A stretch of DNA of 64,000 bases from Hydrogenophaga flava NBRC 102514 (GTDB lineage Bacteria; Pseudomonadota; Gammaproteobacteria; Burkholderiales; Burkholderiaceae_C): contig NZ_BCTF01000004.1 of the NCBI RefSeq assembly GCF_001571145.1, forward strand, positions 62,001 through 126,000, written 5' to 3'. Both the position numbers and the translations under genes were made by a program. Below, one piece after another: positions 9,620 through 21,356 of this stretch (position 1 is the stretch's first letter; each line of letters starts with the position of its first letter). The notes beneath the pieces are model-generated. The model searched no databases. It saw nothing but the letters and a program-made list of their open reading frames with translations, and had not been told where the DNA came from.

Positions 9620-10240
9620 ATGCAATACCCGGGAAACCTGTTTGTCGTGGCGGCCCCCAGCGGGGCCGGAAAATCCAGCCTGGTCAAGGCCTTGATGGAG
9701 CTGGACCAGCGCGTCTCGCCGTCCATTTCGCACACCACCCGGGCGCCGCGTGGCCAGGAGGTGCATGGTCGCGAGTACTACTTCGTCAGCCGAGAGACCT
9801 TCGACCAGATGGTGGCGCAGGATGCGTTCCTGGAATGGGCGCACGTGCATGGCAATCGCTACGGCACTTCCAAACATGCGATCGAGCAGCGCATGGCCCA
9901 GGGCGCTGATGTGGTGCTGGAGATCGACTTTCAGGGGGCCATCCAGGTCAAGCGCATTTTTCCGAACGCAGTGCTCATCTTCATCCTGCCGCCCAGCTGG
10001 GAGGAACTGCGCTCCAGGCTGGAGCGGCGCGCCGAGGACAGCGCCGACGTGATCGAGGTGCGCCTCAAGAATGCCGCCCAGGAGATGGCGCACGCCAAGG
10101 AATTCGATTTCGTTATAATTAATGAGTTGTTTGAGCGCGCCTTGTTCGACCTCAAGGCCATCGTCCACGCGCAGCGCCTGCGGTTCACCGCCCAGCGCAT
10201 CGCCCGCAGCGACACCTTCCAGGCGCTCAACATCTCCTGA
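9620..10240 (+). CDS. gmk: Guanylate kinase
   Basis: 206 residues. The P-loop APSGAGKSS spans residues 12-20, with the GMP-binding segment [11 protein letters not shown] and REYYFVS next. It phosphorylates GMP to GDP with ATP. The ATG at 9620 is chosen because it places the P-loop at the usual distance from the N-terminus; the open frame reaches further upstream into yicC. Near its 3' end four unusually A/T-rich codons (GTT ATA ATT AAT) encode part of FVIINELFE and create a perfect TATAAT, discussed separately. Confidence 0.97.
   Translation: MQYPGNLFVVAAPSGAGKSSLVKALMELDQRVSPSISHTTRAPRGQEVHGREYYFVSRETFDQMVAQDAFLEWAHVHGNRYGTSKHAIEQRMAQGADVVLEIDFQGAIQVKRIFPNAVLIFILPPSWEELRSRLERRAEDSADVIEVRLKNAAQEMAHAKEFDFVIINELFERALFDLKAIVHAQRLRFTAQRIARSDTFQALNIS
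10114..10119 (+). promoter_or_regulatory. Candidate internal -10 box for rpoZ inside gmk
   Basis: A perfect TATAAT hexamer lies within the coding sequence of gmk, 150 bases upstream of rpoZ. It is made by GTT-ATA-ATT-AAT, codons that strongly depart from the G/C-ending codons around them. No good -35 hexamer is seen at 16-18 bases upstream, so this is only a candidate. Confidence 0.35.
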
Positions 10241-10269
10241 TACCCCCGCTTTCCTACCGAGGCCCGCAT

Positions 10270-10473
10270 ATGGCACGCATCACCGTCGAAGACTGTCTGG
10301 AAAAGATCCCCAACCGCTTTCAGCTGGTGCTGGCGGCCACCTACCGTGCCCGCATGCTCAGCCAAGGCCACGCCCCTAAGATCGAAAGCAAGAACAAGCC
10401 GGGCGTGACCGCCCTGCGCGAGATCGCCGAAGGCAAGGTCGGTCTGGAGATGCTCAAGAAGGTGCCGACCTGA
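10270..10473 (+). CDS. rpoZ: RNA polymerase omega subunit
   Basis: 67 residues that begin [20 protein letters not shown], the conserved omega N-terminus, and contain [10 protein letters not shown]. Omega binds the beta' subunit, helps assembly of RNA polymerase and contributes to ppGpp sensing in proteobacteria. It follows gmk after 29 bases. A strong terminator lies 16 bases past its stop codon. The (p)ppGpp synthetase gene often found next to rpoZ in related bacteria is not here. Confidence 0.97.
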   Translation: MARITVEDCLEKIPNRFQLVLAATYRARMLSQGHAPKIESKNKPGVTALREIAEGKVGLEMLKKVPT

Positions 10474-10489
10474 TCAACCCAGGTATGCC

Positions 10490-10529
10490 CCAAAGAAAAA
10501 GCCCGCTGTCCAGCGGGCTTTTTCTTTGG
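10490..10529. terminator. Bidirectional intrinsic terminator between rpoZ and nadA
   Basis: A perfect inverted repeat of about 19 base pairs has a G/C-rich top (GCCCGCTG / CAGCGGGC) and flanking A- and T-rich arms (CCAAAGAAAAA / TTTTTCTTTGG), so it provides a U-tract on either strand. It separates the convergent rpoZ and nadA genes. Confidence 0.92.
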
Positions 10530-10546
10530 CATGACCGGTCGCCCGA

Positions 10547-11662
10547 TCAGGCTGCCCCGATGTTGGGCACCAGCGCCCCTGCGTCCTGACCAGCCTTGTG
10601 CGCGGCCGTGAAGGCCAGCATGCGGTCGATGGGCAAGCGCGCCCGCGGGATCAGCGCCGGGTCGACGTGGATCTGGTTCCCACCCGTCTCCAGCACGCGG
10701 GCCACGCCCGCCAGGCCGTTCATGGCCATCCAGGGGCAGTGCGCGCAGCTTTTACAGGTGGCGCTGTTGCCGGCGGTGGGCGCCTCGATGAAAACCTTGC
10801 CCGGGTTCTGCTGGCGCAGCATGTGCATCATGCCGTTGTCGGTGGCAACGATGAACTCGCGCGCGTCCATATCCCGCGCCGCCTTGAGGATCGCGGAGGT
10901 CGAACCCACGGCATCGGCGAGCTTCACCACCTCGGCCGGGCTTTCCGGGTGCACCAGCACCTTGGCCCCGGGGTGTTCTTTTTTGAGCGCTTCCAGCTCA
11001 AACGCCTTGAACTCGTCGTGCACGATGCAGGAACCGGTCCACATCAGCATGTCGGCGCCGGTCTCGCGCTGGATGTAACCACCCAGGTGCTTGTCGGGCG
11101 CCCACAGGATCTTGTGGCCCTTGTCTTTGAGGGCGCGCACGATGTCCAGCGCGCAGCTGGAAGTGACCAGCCAGTCCGAACGGGCTTTCACGGCCGCGCT
11201 GGTGTTGGCGTAAACCACCACCGTGCGGTCCGGGTGCTGGTCGCAGAAGGCGCTGAACTCGTCGATCGGGCAGCCCAGGTCGAGCGAGCAGTTGGCGTCC
11301 AAGTCGGGCATCAGCACGGTCTTCTCGGGTGAGAGGATCTTGGCCGTCTCGCCCATGAAGCGCACGCCCGACACCACCAGCGTCTGCGCCGCATGGTCAC
11401 GGCCGAAGCGCGCCATCTCCAGCGAGTCGCTGACGATCCCACCGGTTTCGACGGCCAGATCCTGCAGGTCGGGGTGCACGTAGTAGTGGGAGACCATGAC
11501 CGCATTGCGCTCCTTGAGCAGGCGGCGGATGCGCTCCTTGAGTTCGGCGCGCTGGCCAGGCGCAGGCTCGACCGGCACCCTTGCCCAGGCGTGTTTCGTC
11601 GGACAGGCCGGCTGTTCATACTCGACGTCGATGATGGCGTTGGCGGTCATGGTGGTGCTCAC
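10547..11662 (-). CDS. nadA: Quinolinate synthase NadA
   Basis: 371 residues. The 4Fe-4S enzyme condenses iminoaspartate with dihydroxyacetone phosphate to make quinolinate for NAD. Seen motifs: [41 protein letters not shown] and the C-terminal [13 protein letters not shown] that supplies cluster cysteines. The GTG at 11662 overlaps the nadC stop (GTGA), which supports it as the start; an in-frame ATG at 11650 is an alternative. It is cotranscribed with nadC immediately upstream. The upstream L-aspartate oxidase gene (nadB) is not in the window. Confidence 0.96.
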   Translation of the reverse strand: MSTTMTANAIIDVEYEQPACPTKHAWARVPVEPAPGQRAELKERIRRLLKERNAVMVSHYYVHPDLQDLAVETGGIVSDSLEMARFGRDHAAQTLVVSGVRFMGETAKILSPEKTVLMPDLDANCSLDLGCPIDEFSAFCDQHPDRTVVVYANTSAAVKARSDWLVTSSCALDIVRALKDKGHKILWAPDKHLGGYIQRETGADMLMWTGSCIVHDEFKAFELEALKKEHPGAKVLVHPESPAEVVKLADAVGSTSAILKAARDMDAREFIVATDNGMMHMLRQQNPGKVFIEAPTAGNSATCKSCAHCPWMAMNGLAGVARVLETGGNQIHVDPALIPRARLPIDRMLAFTAAHKAGQDAGALVPNIGAA

Positions 11663-12522
11663 AGGGTTTCGAAGCGCATGGAGAAGTCGGTGGCCTTGAC
11701 GTCCTTGGTCAGCGCACCGATGGAGATGCGGTCCACGCCGGTTTCCGCAAGGGCGCGCACCGTGTCCAGGTTCACGCCACCGGAAATTTCGAGGATGGCC
11801 CGGCCGGCGTTGCGGCGCACCGCCTCCTGCAGGGTCGGGATGTCCATGTTGTCCAGCAGGACCATGGTCGCGCCGCAGGCCAGGGCCTCGTCCAGTTGCG
11901 CCAGCGTCTCGACCTCGATCTCGACAAAGCGCGCCTGAGGAGCCGTCTCCTGCACCCGCTGCAGCACCGCGGCCACGCCACCCGCCGCAGCGATGTGGTT
12001 TTCCTTGATCAGCACCGCGTCGTACAGGCCGATGCGGTGGTTCACGCCACCACCGGTCTTCACCGCGTACTTCTGCGCCAGGCGCAGGCCGGGGATGGTC
12101 TTTCGGGTGTCGACGATGGCCGCGCGCGTGCCCTTTACGGCGTCGACGAACACCGCCGTCTTGGTCGCCACTGCCGAGAGCAGTTGCAGGAAATTGAGCG
12201 CCGTGCGTTCGGCGGTCAGCAGGGACTGGGCATTGCCCTCGATATGAAGCACCACCTGCTCCGCGGCACAGCGTTCGCCCTCGTCCACATGCCAGGTCAG
12301 TCGTGCCGACGGATCGCAGGCCAGCACCGCCGCTTCCACCCAGGGACGGCCGCAGATCACCGCGGCTTCACGGGCCAGGATGCGGGCCCGGGCCGGACGG
12401 CGGGCATCAACCAGCGCGGCGGTCAGGTCACCCGCGCCGACGTCCTCGGCCAGCGCGCGCGCGACGTCGGCGCGCGCCAGTTCGGCCAGGTCCGAGGCAT
12501 CGAATTCAGAGAGGTGTTTCAT
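11659..12522 (-). CDS. nadC: Nicotinate-nucleotide pyrophosphorylase (QPRTase)
   Basis: 287 residues from the ATG at 12522; another in-frame ATG lies at 12534. The enzyme converts quinolinate and PRPP to nicotinate mononucleotide. Conserved stretches include [65 protein letters not shown] and MLLDNMD-like [11 protein letters not shown], with [10 protein letters not shown] near the end. The open frame runs far upstream on this strand, but that part has no family similarity. It is divergent from panB with 81 bases between the start codons. Confidence 0.95.
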   Translation of the reverse strand: MKHLSEFDASDLAELARADVARALAEDVGAGDLTAALVDARRPARARILAREAAVICGRPWVEAAVLACDPSARLTWHVDEGERCAAEQVVLHIEGNAQSLLTAERTALNFLQLLSAVATKTAVFVDAVKGTRAAIVDTRKTIPGLRLAQKYAVKTGGGVNHRIGLYDAVLIKENHIAAAGGVAAVLQRVQETAPQARFVEIEVETLAQLDEALACGATMVLLDNMDIPTLQEAVRRNAGRAILEISGGVNLDTVRALAETGVDRISIGALTKDVKATDFSMRFETL

Positions 12523-12603
12523 GGGGCGGAGCATAACGGGAACCAATGGTCGGGATGGACTATAGTCCGCCCCAAATCGACCACCCGCCGAGGGGACATC
12601 ACC

Positions 12604-13490
12604 ATGAGCCAGACCGCCTCCCAAGCACCCGCCACGGGCGCCCCCTGCGGCACCCTGCCCTCGGCCTCTCCGCTGCCGCAGCGCAAGCCGGTCAGCCTGC
12701 CCCGGCTGCAAGAAATGCGCGACCGCGGCGAAAAAATCACCATGCTCACCGCCTACGACGCCACCTTCGCGGCGGTGGCTGACGCCGCCGGTGTGGAATG
12801 CATCCTGATCGGCGATTCGCTCGGCATGGTCTGCCAGGGGCTGTCGAGCACCGCCGGCGTCACACTGGAGACCATGGTCTATCACACCGAAAGCGTGGTG
12901 CGTGGCCTGCGCCGGGTGCAGGGCACCGCCTGGGTCATCGGCGACCTGCCGTTTGGCAGCTACCACGAGTCGAAGGAACAGGCCATGCGCAGCGCGGCCC
13001 AGCTGCTGCACGCGGGCGCCCACATGATCAAGCTCGAAGGCGGCGGCTGGACCGCCGACACCGTCCGGTTCCTGGTCGAGCGCGGCGTCCCGGTCTGCGC
13101 CCACCTGGGTCTGACACCCCAGACCGTTCACTCGCTCGGCGGCTACCGCGTACAGGGCCGCGATGAGGCCGCAGCGCGCACCCTGCGCACCCACTCGCTG
13201 GAGCTGCAGGACGCCGGCGCCACCATGCTGGTGCTGGAGATGGTGCCAGCAGTGCTCTCCGCCGAGATCACGACCGCACTGCCCACCTGTCACACCATCG
13301 GCATCGGCGCCGGCAGAGGCACGGCCGGCCAGGTGCTGGTGATGCACGACATGCTGGGCATCAACTTGGGCAAGAATCCCAAATTCGTTCGCAACTTCAT
13401 GGACGGTGCCTCCAGCGTGCGCGATGCCATGGCCGCCTACGTCGCCGCCGTGAAGGACGGCAGCTTCCCGGACGACCAGCTGCACGCCTG

Positions 13491-13494
<4 letters not shown>
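12604..13494 (+). CDS. panB: 3-methyl-2-oxobutanoate hydroxymethyltransferase
   Basis: 296 residues from the ATG at 12604, with AGGGGA as a plausible ribosome-binding site 8-13 bases upstream. The first dedicated step of pantothenate synthesis transfers a hydroxymethyl group from methylene-THF to ketoisovalerate. Family motifs: [66 protein letters not shown] and [20 protein letters not shown]. The N-terminal extension of about 35 residues before the core is Ala/Pro-rich. Its stop overlaps the start of the next gene (GTGA), and panC is two genes on. Confidence 0.96.
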
Positions 13495-16233
<2,739 letters not shown>

Positions 16234-16254
16234 CGCCAGCGATTCAACCCGGGC

Positions 16255-16698
16255 TTATTGTGTGACAGCGCCCGCAGCCTGGGCCTGCTGCTGCTCGTAC
16301 ATGGCCTGGAAGTTGATTTCGGCCAGATGCACGGGCGGGAAGCCAGCACGCTGGATCAGGTCGGCCACGTTGCCGCGCAGGTAGGGGTAGACGATCTGTG
16401 GGCAGGCGATGCCCATGATCGGGCCCATCTGGTCTTCCGGCAGGTGGCGGATCTCGAAGATGCCGGCCTGCTTGACCTCGACCAGGAACACGGTCTTGTC
16501 CTTGATCTTGGTCTGCACGGTGGCGGTCACGGCCACTTCGTACACGCCGTCTGCAGCCGGAGTGGCTTCCACGCCCAGCTGGATGTCGACCGAGGGCTGC
16601 TCCTGTTCCAGCAGGATGGCCGGGGAATTGGGCTGCTCCAGGGACGCCTCCTTGAGGTAGACGCGCTGGATCTGGAAAACGGGATCTTGGTCGGCCAT
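16255..16698 (-). CDS. secB: Protein-export chaperone SecB
   Basis: 147 residues, typical length. It contains [26 protein letters not shown] and [32 protein letters not shown] sequence (seen as segments ending in [11 protein letters not shown]). SecB is a tetrameric cytosolic chaperone that holds presecretory proteins unfolded and hands them to SecA. It lies between grxC and gpsA; a 97-base gap to grxC contains a G/C-rich hairpin. Confidence 0.96.
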   Translation of the reverse strand: MADQDPVFQIQRVYLKEASLEQPNSPAILLEQEQPSVDIQLGVEATPAADGVYEVAVTATVQTKIKDKTVFLVEVKQAGIFEIRHLPEDQMGPIMGIACPQIVYPYLRGNVADLIQRAGFPPVHLAEINFQAMYEQQQAQAAGAVTQ

Positions 16699-16728
16699 AA
16701 GAGCTTTCGGATGATTCAGGAATGAACA

Positions 16729-16761
16729 GGGCCCGCCCGGAAAGTCTCCCGCAGCGGGCCC
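16729..16761. other. G/C-rich hairpin between grxC and secB
   Basis: GGGCCCGC at 16729-16736 is complementary to GCGGGCCC at 16754-16761, with a 17-base loop. There is no U-tract on the transcribed strand. It could modulate read-through from grxC into secB or stabilise an mRNA end, but the sequence does not decide. Confidence 0.3.
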
Positions 16762-16795
16762 GAGGGCGGATTATCTCAGCAGTGCGGCAACGCTC

Positions 16796-17053
16796 TCAGC
16801 CACGCAGCAGCGGCTCCAGGCCGCCCTGGCGGTCCAGCGCGTGGAGGTCGTCGCAACCGCCCACGTGCGTCTGCCCGATGAAGATCTGCGGCACGCTGGT
16901 GCGTCCCGTGATCTGTGTCATCTGCGCGCGCACCTCGGGCCGGCCGTCCACCACGATCTCCTCGTAGTCGGTGACGCCGCGCTGCGCCAGCAGGGCCTTG
17001 GCCCGGCTGCAGTACGGGCAGTAGTCGCTGGAATAGATCTTCACGTGGGCCAT
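16796..17053 (-). CDS. grxC: Glutaredoxin 3
   Basis: 85 residues with the dithiol active site [12 protein letters not shown] near the N-terminus, TSVPQIFIG (cis-Pro loop) and [12 protein letters not shown] (GSH-binding GG). It uses glutathione to reduce protein disulfides. The ATG at 17053 gives the standard short N-terminus. It lies between the rhodanese-like gene (13-base gap) and secB. Confidence 0.95.
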   Translation of the reverse strand: MAHVKIYSSDYCPYCSRAKALLAQRGVTDYEEIVVDGRPEVRAQMTQITGRTSVPQIFIGQTHVGGCDDLHALDRQGGLEPLLRG

Positions 17054-17066
17054 GGTGCGCTCCGTT

Positions 17067-17477
17067 TCAGGCCTTTTCGACCGGCAGGTTGGCGGTGCGC
17101 CAGGCGCCCATGCCACCGGTCAGCGAATGGGCGTTCTCGTAACCCAGCTTCTTGGCGATCGACACCGCGCGCTTGGAGCGCATGCCGGACGCACAGACCA
17201 GCACCAGCGGCAGATTCTTGTTCTTCACCACGCCGGCCAGCTTGGTCTCCAGCTCGGGCAGCGGCACGTTCTTCGCGCCGGTCACATGCCCGGCCGCGAA
17301 CTCGTCCGGCCCGCACACATCCACCACCGCGGCTTTCTCACGGTTGATCAGCTGCACCACTTCGGCGGGGGTCAGGCCCGCCGCACCGCCGCCCGAAGTG
17401 AGGGCGGGAAACATCAACATCCCGCCCGAGGCCAGGGCGATGGCAAACAGCATCCAGTTGTCGAGAAAAAAACTCAC
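17067..17477 (-). CDS. Membrane-anchored rhodanese-like protein (YibN type)
   Basis: 136 residues. An N-terminal hydrophobic helix (about 7-27) is followed by a single rhodanese domain with the active-site Cys95 in [14 protein letters not shown] and the typical [20 protein letters not shown] segment. Rhodanese domains carry persulfide sulfur on that cysteine; the acceptor is unknown here. Its place as first gene of the grxC-secB-gpsA group matches E. coli yibN. It is divergent from gpmA. Confidence 0.9.
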   Translation of the reverse strand: MSFFLDNWMLFAIALASGGMLMFPALTSGGGAAGLTPAEVVQLINREKAAVVDVCGPDEFAAGHVTGAKNVPLPELETKLAGVVKNKNLPLVLVCASGMRSKRAVSIAKKLGYENAHSLTGGMGAWRTANLPVEKA

Positions 17478-17588
17478 GAGGCACCTTTCAGGTCAGACAA
17501 GCCCAGGATTTTAGAATGTGGGGCTGTCCGGAGCGGTCCGGCCAGCCCCCATGCCCCTTTTTCTCCTGCCCCCAACGCCTTCACGCCC

Positions 17589-18332
17589 ATGTACAAGCTC
17601 GTCCTGATCCGCCACGGCGAATCCACCTGGAACCTCGAAAACCGCTTCACCGGCTGGACCGACGTGGAGCTGACCCCCACCGGCGTCTCCCAGGCCATGT
17701 CGGCCGGCAAGCTGCTCAAGGCCGAGGGCTACGAGTTCGACGTCGCCTACACCTCGGTGCTCAAGCGCGCCATCCACACGCTGAACTACTGCCTGGACGA
17801 GATGGACCGCAGCTGGCTGCCGGTGGTCAAGGACTGGCGCCTGAACGAGCGCCACTACGGCGGTCTGCAAGGTCTGAACAAGGCCGACATGGCCAAGCAG
17901 TACGGCGACGAGCAGGTGCTGATCTGGCGCCGCAGCTACGACACGCCGCCGCCGGCCCTGGAGGCCGACGATCCGCGCGGCCAGCGCCAGGACCTGCGCT
18001 ACGCCAAGCTGCCGGCCGACGCCGTGCCGCTGACGGAATGCCTGAAAGACACCGTGGCCCGCGTGCTGCCCTGCTGGAACGACTCCCTGGCGCCCGCCAT
18101 CAAGGCCGGCCAGCGCATCGTGATCGCGGCCCACGGCAACTCGATCCGCGCCCTGGTCAAATACCTGGACAACATCGGCGACGCCGACATCGTGGGCGTG
18201 AACATCCCCAACGGCATTCCGCTGGTCTACGAACTGGACGCCGACCTCAAGCCCATCAAGAGCTACTACCTGGGCGACGCCGAGGCGGCTGCCAAGGCCG
18301 CTGCCGCCGTGGCCGCTCAGGGCAAACGCTGA
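17589..18332 (+). CDS. gpmA: 2,3-bisphosphoglycerate-dependent phosphoglycerate mutase
   Basis: 247 residues from the ATG at 17589. [12 protein letters not shown] holds the phosphorylated His (His9), [12 protein letters not shown] follows, and [15 protein letters not shown] holds the second catalytic His. [11 protein letters not shown] is also diagnostic. It interconverts 3- and 2-phosphoglycerate. An Ala/Lys-rich tail ends the protein. The open frame continues upstream past the start without family similarity. Confidence 0.97.
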   Translation: MYKLVLIRHGESTWNLENRFTGWTDVELTPTGVSQAMSAGKLLKAEGYEFDVAYTSVLKRAIHTLNYCLDEMDRSWLPVVKDWRLNERHYGGLQGLNKADMAKQYGDEQVLIWRRSYDTPPPALEADDPRGQRQDLRYAKLPADAVPLTECLKDTVARVLPCWNDSLAPAIKAGQRIVIAAHGNSIRALVKYLDNIGDADIVGVNIPNGIPLVYELDADLKPIKSYYLGDAEAAAKAAAAVAAQGKR

Positions 18333-18437
18333 ACCGCCCGGACGGAACCGAATCACAAGGCTTGACTCCTAGGTGTATATTGGTTTGCAGGCCCGCGGCG
18401 CAACCGCCCGGGCCAGCGCTTTTTTCGGGGTGAATGG

Positions 18438-19925
18438 ATGGGCAAGCAAGTGAATCAGAAGCTGAAGATCGTCGGCTGGGTGGCCGCAGGTGCCGTGGCC
18501 GGTGCGCTGACCACGGTGCAGCTTCAGGCGGTGGCGCGCGGCTCGCTCGCCCCCCTGCCGCTGGAAGAGCTGCAGCAGCTCGCCGCTGTGTTCGGCATGG
18601 TCAAGACGGACTACGTCGAACCGGTCGACGAGAAGAAGTTGATCTCCGAGGCGATTTCGGGCATGGTCTCCAGCCTGGACCCGCACTCCCAGTACTTCGA
18701 CAAGAAGTCCTTCAAGGAATTCCGCGAAGGCACCAGCGGCCGGTTTGTCGGCGTGGGCATCGAAATCACCATGGAAGACGGGGTGGTCAAGGTCGTGTCC
18801 CCCATCGAGGACTCGCCCGCCTTCCGCGCCGGCCTCAAGTCCGGCGACCTGATCACCAAGATCGACGACACCGCCGTCAAAGGCCTGTCCATCAACGACG
18901 CCGTCAAGCTCATGCGCGGCGAGCCGCGCACCAAGGTGCTGCTGACCATCTTCCGCAAGGACGAGAACCGCAGCTTCCCGGTCACGATCACCCGCGAAGA
19001 GATCAAGACCCAGAGCGTCAAGAGCAAGCTGGTCGAGCCCGGCTACGCCTGGGTGCGTGTCTCGCAGTTCCAGGACCGCACCGTCGACGACTTCGCCCGC
19101 AAGGTCGAGGAGCTGTACAAGGCCGGCCCGCTCAAGGGCCTAGTGCTGGACCTGCGCAACGACCCGGGCGGCCTGCTGGACGCTGCTGTGGCGCTGTCGG
19201 CGGCCTTCCTGCCCGAGAACGTGACCGTGGTCTCGACCAACGGCCAGCTGGCCGACAGCAAATTCACCTACACCGCCAACCCGCAGCACTACCTGCGCCG
19301 CGGCGGCCCGGATCCGATCGCCCGCCTGACCAAGGCGACCAACGGCGCGCTCAAGACCGTGCCGCTGGTGGTGCTGGTCAACGAGGGTTCGGCGTCGGCC
19401 AGCGAGATCGTGGCCGGCGCGCTGCAGGACCACAAGCGCGGCACCATCCTCGGCAGCCAGACCTTCGGCAAGGGCTCGGTGCAGACCGTGCGCCCGCTGG
19501 GCCCCGACACGGGCCTGAAACTCACCACCGCGCGCTACTACACACCAGCCGGCAAGTCGATCCAGGCCAAGGGCATCGTGCCCGACGTGATGGTCGACGA
19601 GACGCCCGAAGGCAACCTGTTCGCAGCTCTGCGCACCCGCGAGGCCGACCTGACCAAGCACCTGACCAATGGCGAAGAGGCCAAGGCCGGCGAGCGGATG
19701 ACCGACGCCCAGCGTGCGGCTGAGCAGCAGCGCGACCAGGAGCGCGAGGAAGCCCGCAAACGGCTGGAAGAAGAGTCCAAGAAGAATCCGGGCCAGCGCC
19801 TGGTGCCGGAATTCGGCAGCGACAAGGACTTCCAGCTGCAGCAGGCGCTCAACAAGCTCAAGGGCCGTCCGGTGCTGGTCAGCAAGACCCTGACCGAGCG
19901 TCCGGAAGAGAAGAAAGAAAACTGA
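18438..19925 (+). CDS. ctpA: S41-family carboxyl-terminal processing protease
   Basis: 495 residues. An N-terminal hydrophobic segment (about 10-30) should serve as signal or anchor. A PDZ domain follows (GRFVGVGIEITMEDG, SPAFRAGLKSGDLITKID), then the protease domain. The catalytic Ser lies in NEGSASASEIVAGAL near residue 319 and the general-base Lys in SQTFGKGSVQTV about 25 residues on. The C-terminal 90 residues are charged and coiled-coil-like (RDQEREEARKRLEEESKK). It cleaves C-terminal tails of periplasmic proteins. It lies between gpmA and moeB on the same strand. Confidence 0.95.
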   Translation: MGKQVNQKLKIVGWVAAGAVAGALTTVQLQAVARGSLAPLPLEELQQLAAVFGMVKTDYVEPVDEKKLISEAISGMVSSLDPHSQYFDKKSFKEFREGTSGRFVGVGIEITMEDGVVKVVSPIEDSPAFRAGLKSGDLITKIDDTAVKGLSINDAVKLMRGEPRTKVLLTIFRKDENRSFPVTITREEIKTQSVKSKLVEPGYAWVRVSQFQDRTVDDFARKVEELYKAGPLKGLVLDLRNDPGGLLDAAVALSAAFLPENVTVVSTNGQLADSKFTYTANPQHYLRRGGPDPIARLTKATNGALKTVPLVVLVNEGSASASEIVAGALQDHKRGTILGSQTFGKGSVQTVRPLGPDTGLKLTTARYYTPAGKSIQAKGIVPDVMVDETPEGNLFAALRTREADLTKHLTNGEEAKAGERMTDAQRAAEQQRDQEREEARKRLEEESKKNPGQRLVPEFGSDKDFQLQQALNKLKGRPVLVSKTLTERPEEKKEN

Positions 19926-19959
19926 TCACCGGCCCGGTGAACGGGTCGGCGGCGCGATC

Positions 19960-20715
19960 TTGGACGACCAGCAGCTCCTGCGCTACTCGCGCCACATCCT
20001 GCTCGAAGAGTTGGGCATTGAGGGCCAGGAAAAGCTGCTGGCGTCGCACGCCCTGGTGATCGGTGCCGGCGGCCTGGGGTCGCCGGTGGCGCTCTACCTG
20101 GGCAGCGCCGGCGTCGGGCGCATCACGGTGATCGACCACGACGAGGTGGACGCCACCAACCTGCAGCGCCAGATCGCCCACAACCTCGAACGCATGGGCA
20201 CGCCCAAGGCCGAGTCGGTGCGCCACGCGATCGCCGCCATCAACCCGGACCCGCAGGTCACTGCCGTGGTGCAGCGCGCCGACGACGCCCTGCTGGACCA
20301 GTTGCTGCCCGGTGTCGATGTGGTGATCGACTGCTGCGACAACTTCGCCACCCGCCACATGGTCAACCGCGCCTGCGTGCGCCACGGCGTGCCGCTGGTC
20401 TCGGGTGCCGCGATCCGCATGGACGGGCAGCTGGCGGTGTACGACACGCGCGTGGCCGCTTCGCCGTGCTACGCCTGCGTGTTCCCTGAAGACGCGGGTG
20501 TGGAAGAGACCCGCTGCGCCACCATGGGCGTGTTCGCCCCCCTGGTCGGCATTGTCGGCACCATGCAGGCGGCCGAAGCACTCAAGATCCTGAGTGGCCT
20601 CGGCTCGCGCCTGACCGGGCAGCTGCTGATGATCGATGGCCGCGACCTGGCCTTCAACACCATCGCCCTGCCGCGCCAGCCGCACTGCGCGGTCTGCGCT
20701 CAGCGCGCAGGCTGA
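19960..20715 (+). CDS. moeB: HesA/MoeB/ThiF-family adenylyltransferase
   Basis: 251 residues. It contains LRYSRHILLEELGIEGQ, the nucleotide-binding VIGAGGLGSPVALYLGSAG, DHDEVDATNLQRQI, DCCDNFATRHMVNRAC, and two CxxC pairs (CYAC and CAVC) that bind zinc. ETRCATMGVFAPL carries the conserved cysteine. These enzymes adenylate the C-terminal glycine of MoaD or ThiS. Nothing nearby decides between molybdopterin and thiamine. The only start codon consistent with the family N-terminus is TTG at 19960, 34 bases after the ctpA stop. It overlaps the convergent nuclease gene by 16 bases. Confidence 0.92.
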   Translation: MDDQQLLRYSRHILLEELGIEGQEKLLASHALVIGAGGLGSPVALYLGSAGVGRITVIDHDEVDATNLQRQIAHNLERMGTPKAESVRHAIAAINPDPQVTAVVQRADDALLDQLLPGVDVVIDCCDNFATRHMVNRACVRHGVPLVSGAAIRMDGQLAVYDTRVAASPCYACVFPEDAGVEETRCATMGVFAPLVGIVGTMQAAEALKILSGLGSRLTGQLLMIDGRDLAFNTIALPRQPHCAVCAQRAG

Positions 20716-21356
20716 TCCTTCGCGCCCGCCCGCGGCGGCATCGGGCAGGACCCGTGGCGCTTGCGGAAGTCCCGCGGGTTCTCGGCCCCCGCCGACGCGA
20801 AGATGCCTTTGCGGCCCTTGCGGGCCAAGACCTCTTCAATGGCGAACGGCCCGTCGCTGTGCCGCCAGCGGTACGACCAAGCCCAGCCCTCGCGCACCAG
20901 CCAGCCCGCCACATCGTCGCCCCGGTGCTTCAGCCGCACCAGCGCACGCCCGTAGTCGTCGCGCCGCCGCTCGGTCACGGTCACCGTCTGCTCCAGCAGT
21001 CGCCCGGCCAGTGCCTCGCGCGCGGCCGATCCACCGTCCTGGCAGCTCTCCGGCGCATCCACCCCCTCCAGCCGCAGCTTGCGGTACGTCCCACCCGCCA
21101 GCGGCTTGACCCACAAGGTGTCCCCATCCGGCACCCGCGTCACCCGCGCCTCATAGGCCTCGTTGAACCGGGGACGAAAACCCGAAGCAGCGGACGACGT
21201 GGAAGCAGGCGACTGTGCGAGCGCAAGCGAAGCGCCGAACACAAAAAGCAGCGGAGCGAAGAGAGACCAGGGCACCCGTGGAACCGGCTTCGCCGGGCCA
21301 CAGGGTGCGTCCCCCCTCCGGGGGGAAGCCGCAAAGCGGCGCAGGGGGGTTTTCAT
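20700..21356 (-). CDS. SNase-like thermonuclease, exported; start uncertain
   Basis: A staphylococcal-nuclease-like domain occupies the C-terminal two thirds: RVPDGDTLWVKPL, LRLEGVDAPESC, RRDDYGRALVRL and WLVREGWAWSYR. It should cut DNA/RNA with Ca2+. The ATG at 21356 gives MKTPLRRFAASPRRGD, but this stretch is encoded by a G/C-rich family-type repeat and does not resemble a leader. A GTG at 21275 (VPWSLFAPLLFVFGASL) would begin exactly at a good signal peptide ending near SLALAQ and is the better biological start. The coordinates given use the longer frame. The ATG overlaps the YitT stop. Confidence 0.85.
   Translation of the reverse strand: MKTPLRRFAASPRRGDAPCGPAKPVPRVPWSLFAPLLFVFGASLALAQSPASTSSAASGFRPRFNEAYEARVTRVPDGDTLWVKPLAGGTYRKLRLEGVDAPESCQDGGSAAREALAGRLLEQTVTVTERRRDDYGRALVRLKHRGDDVAGWLVREGWAWSYRWRHSDGPFAIEEVLARKGRKGIFASAGAENPRDFRKRHGSCPMPPRAGAKDQPAR
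21272..21353. repeat. Double-hairpin G/C-rich intergenic repeat (Comamonadaceae type)
   Basis: Two adjacent inverted repeats are seen. One has arms GCACCC / GGGTGC around an inner hairpin (CCGGC-TTC-GCCGG). The other has a run of six C and a run of six G flanking GCCGC-AAA-GCGGC. The element covers the first 28 codons of the open frame of the nuclease gene, so it probably sits in the space between yitT and the true nuclease start. I believe similar elements occur widely between genes in Comamonadaceae, from memory only. Confidence 0.65.

Noticed and set aside
12561..12566. TATAGT as -10 box of panB
   Set aside because: No recognisable -35 at the right distance; one hexamer alone is too weak, although the position is plausible.
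18362..18381. TTGACT with TATATT upstream of ctpA as a promoter
   Set aside because: The spacer is only eight bases; no better-placed partner hexamer was seen.
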